Origin: an uncultured Pelagibacteraceae bacterium
GTDB lineage: Bacteria > Pseudomonadota > Alphaproteobacteria > Pelagibacterales > Pelagibacteraceae
DNA: 64,000 bases
Assembly: GCA_902627935.1 (NCBI GenBank)
Contig: CACOLA010000004.1
Location: 1-64,000, forward strand
Direction: 5' to 3'
Shown here: piece by piece, positions 62,939-64,000 of the stretch
Layout: each line of letters opens with the position of its first letter
Position numbering within the stretch: the stretch's first letter is position 1
Position numbers and translations under genes: made by a program
The notes under the pieces: model-generated
The model's database searches: none
What the model was told of the DNA's origin: nothing
The model's input: the letters and a program-made list of their open reading frames with translations, nothing else

Positions 62939-63211
62939 ATGCTCTATATAAAATGTCCACATTGTGGAATGAGATCACAGAACGAGTTTTCATATGGTGG
63001 TGATGCAACTATCAAACGACCAGAATTAGGAAAAGAAATATCTGATCAAGATTGGGATAATTTTGTTTACAATAGAAAAAGTTTGAGAGGGAAACATTGG
63101 GAACTATGGCAACATATATCAGGTTGCAGACAATGGATAAAAGTTGAACGAGATACTGCTACTCACGAAATTTTTAAAACTCTTAAAGCTAATGAAGAAA
63201 TTTCATTATGA
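62939..63211 (+). CDS. soxD: sarcosine oxidase delta subunit / N-methylglutamate dehydrogenase subunit
   Basis: A 90-residue zinc-binding subunit. Cys6 and Cys9 (KCPHC) with His59 and Cys63 (HISGC) match the zinc-ligand pattern of SoxD. The rest, WELWQHISGCRQW and NRKSLRGKHWE, is highly family-specific. It begins at the soxB stop and overlaps the alpha-subunit gene by 4 bases (ATGA). Confidence 0.93.
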   Translation: MLYIKCPHCGMRSQNEFSYGGDATIKRPELGKEISDQDWDNFVYNRKSLRGKHWELWQHISGCRQWIKVERDTATHEIFKTLKANEEISL

Positions 63212-64000
63212 CACAAAGTTTTAGATTGAAAAGTGGTGGATTAATAAATAGAGATAAAAAAATTTCTTTTAGATTTAATGGTAAAAAATATTTTGGTTAT
63301 GAAGGAGACACTCTTGCATCTGCATTAATAGCAAATGGAGTTCATCTAATTGGAAGAAGTTTTAAATATCATAGACCCAGAGGTTTTTTTGGAGCTGGGG
63401 TTGATGAGCCATATGCAATAGTTCAATTATACAGAAACGGTGAAACAGAGCCGAATATTAAAGCTACTGAACAAGAACTTTTTGAAGGTCTTGAAGCAAA
63501 AAGTGTTAATTGTTGGCCGAGTGTGAATTTTGATGTCGGAGCTATAAATAATTTTTTAAAGATATTTCTTCCAGCTGGCTTTTATTACAAGACCTTTATG
63601 TGGCCAAAAAGTTTTTGGTATAAAATTTATGAACCATTCATCAGAAAAGCTGCTGGTTTAGGCACAGTGTCTATAAAACATGATAAAGAAAGATATGAAC
63701 ACAAATATGAATATTGTGATGTGTTAATCACAGGCTCAGGTCCATCTGGATTAGCGAGTGCTTACTCAGCAGCAAAAAATGGTGCTAAAGTAGTTCTCGC
63801 AGAGGACAAATCAAGATTTGGAGGAACTCTATTAACAAGTGATGTTAATATAGGGAATCAATCAGGTAAAGAGTGGGCAGACAGTATTGTTTCTGAACTT
63901 AAGGAAATGTCTAATGTTACTATAAAAAATAGGTCTCAAGTTTTTGGTTATTATGATCATAACATGTTAGTTATGTCTGAAAGAATAAGTGACCACTTAC
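63208..64000 (+). CDS. soxA: sarcosine oxidase alpha subunit / N-methylglutamate dehydrogenase subunit (partial)
   Basis: An incomplete gene running off the window, 264 complete codons visible of about 1000 expected. It starts at the ATG overlapping the soxD TGA. The N-terminus (FRLKSGGLINRDKKISF, then a YEGDTLASALIANG segment and a SFKYHRPRGFFG motif) is the ferredoxin-like opening of SoxA. From about residue 172 comes a dinucleotide motif VLITGSGPSGLASAYSAAKNG for NAD. The C-terminal THF-binding domain lies beyond the end. Confidence 0.92.
   Translation, partial: MTQSFRLKSGGLINRDKKISFRFNGKKYFGYEGDTLASALIANGVHLIGRSFKYHRPRGFFGAGVDEPYAIVQLYRNGETEPNIKATEQELFEGLEAKSVNCWPSVNFDVGAINNFLKIFLPAGFYYKTFMWPKSFWYKIYEPFIRKAAGLGTVSIKHDKERYEHKYEYCDVLITGSGPSGLASAYSAAKNGAKVVLAEDKSRFGGTLLTSDVNIGNQSGKEWADSIVSELKEMSNVTIKNRSQVFGYYDHNMLVMSERISDHL

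Noticed and set aside
1-64000. CRISPR array, insertion sequence, prophage or integrase
   Set aside because: No direct-repeat arrays, transposase or integrase motifs, or att-like duplications were seen on reading either strand.

Overview
This window looks like a chromosome segment of a SAR11-clade alphaproteobacterium (Candidatus Pelagibacter or a close relative). The DNA is very AT-rich, genes abut or overlap, no gap between genes exceeds about 140 bases, some starts are TTG or GTG, and the gene content (one-carbon and methylated-amine oxidation, periplasmic-binding-protein ABC transporters, split glutamate synthase genes) fits that clade. The assignment rests on content and style, not on a database search. 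No rRNA, tRNA, CRISPR array, insertion sequence or prophage was seen.

Layout. 1-8.2 kb: housekeeping genes (end of alaS, icd, psd-pssA, a glycosyltransferase, rlmE, guaB, a TPR protein, guaA, panB). 8.2-21.1 kb: a two-strand catabolic island with an aldehyde dehydrogenase, alpha/beta hydrolase, PF06684 protein and luciferase-like monooxygenase on the minus strand. Facing it are an EutA/maleate-isomerase-like protein, an ectoine-hydrolase-like M24 protein, a complete PotABCD-type ABC transporter and a 3-hydroxyacyl-CoA dehydrogenase/enoyl-CoA hydratase fusion. 21.1-33.6 kb: envelope and general metabolism (cyclophilin, secreted metallopeptidase, agmatinase-like ureohydrolase plus aldehyde dehydrogenase, ArgE-like deacetylase, CsaA-like protein, LysE exporter, acnA, YfgM-like/bamB, a cupin-like protein, zapE, yjbQ).

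33.6-64 kb is mostly methylated-amine and nitrogen metabolism. A long minus-strand run carries a photolyase, a diaminopropionate-ammonia-lyase-like enzyme, gmaS-mgsCBA, two small membrane proteins, an ammonium transporter, a second and divergent set of the same four gene families, an FAD oxidoreductase, a MarR-like regulator and TMAO demethylase (tdm). Divergent from tdm are the TMAO transporter genes tmoX, tmoW and tmoV, with three unannotated envelope genes between tmoX and tmoW. They are followed by trimethylamine monooxygenase (tmm), a GpsA-like dehydrogenase, formate-THF ligase (fhs) and the start of a sarcosine oxidase/N-methylglutamate dehydrogenase operon that runs off the end.

Together these genes predict the route trimethylamine -> TMAO (Tmm), TMAO uptake (Tmo), TMAO -> dimethylamine + formaldehyde (Tdm), then methylamine -> gamma-glutamylmethylamide (GmaS) -> N-methylglutamate (Mgs) -> glutamate + C1 unit (Sox/Mgd-type complex). 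Fhs links the C1 units to formate and ATP, and Amt handles ammonium. No recognisable dimethylamine monooxygenase lies in the window. The less explained parts are the duplicated GS/GOGAT-like module, the 8-21 kb island, the inserted MORN-repeat genes, and short hairpins placed directly before downstream start codons.
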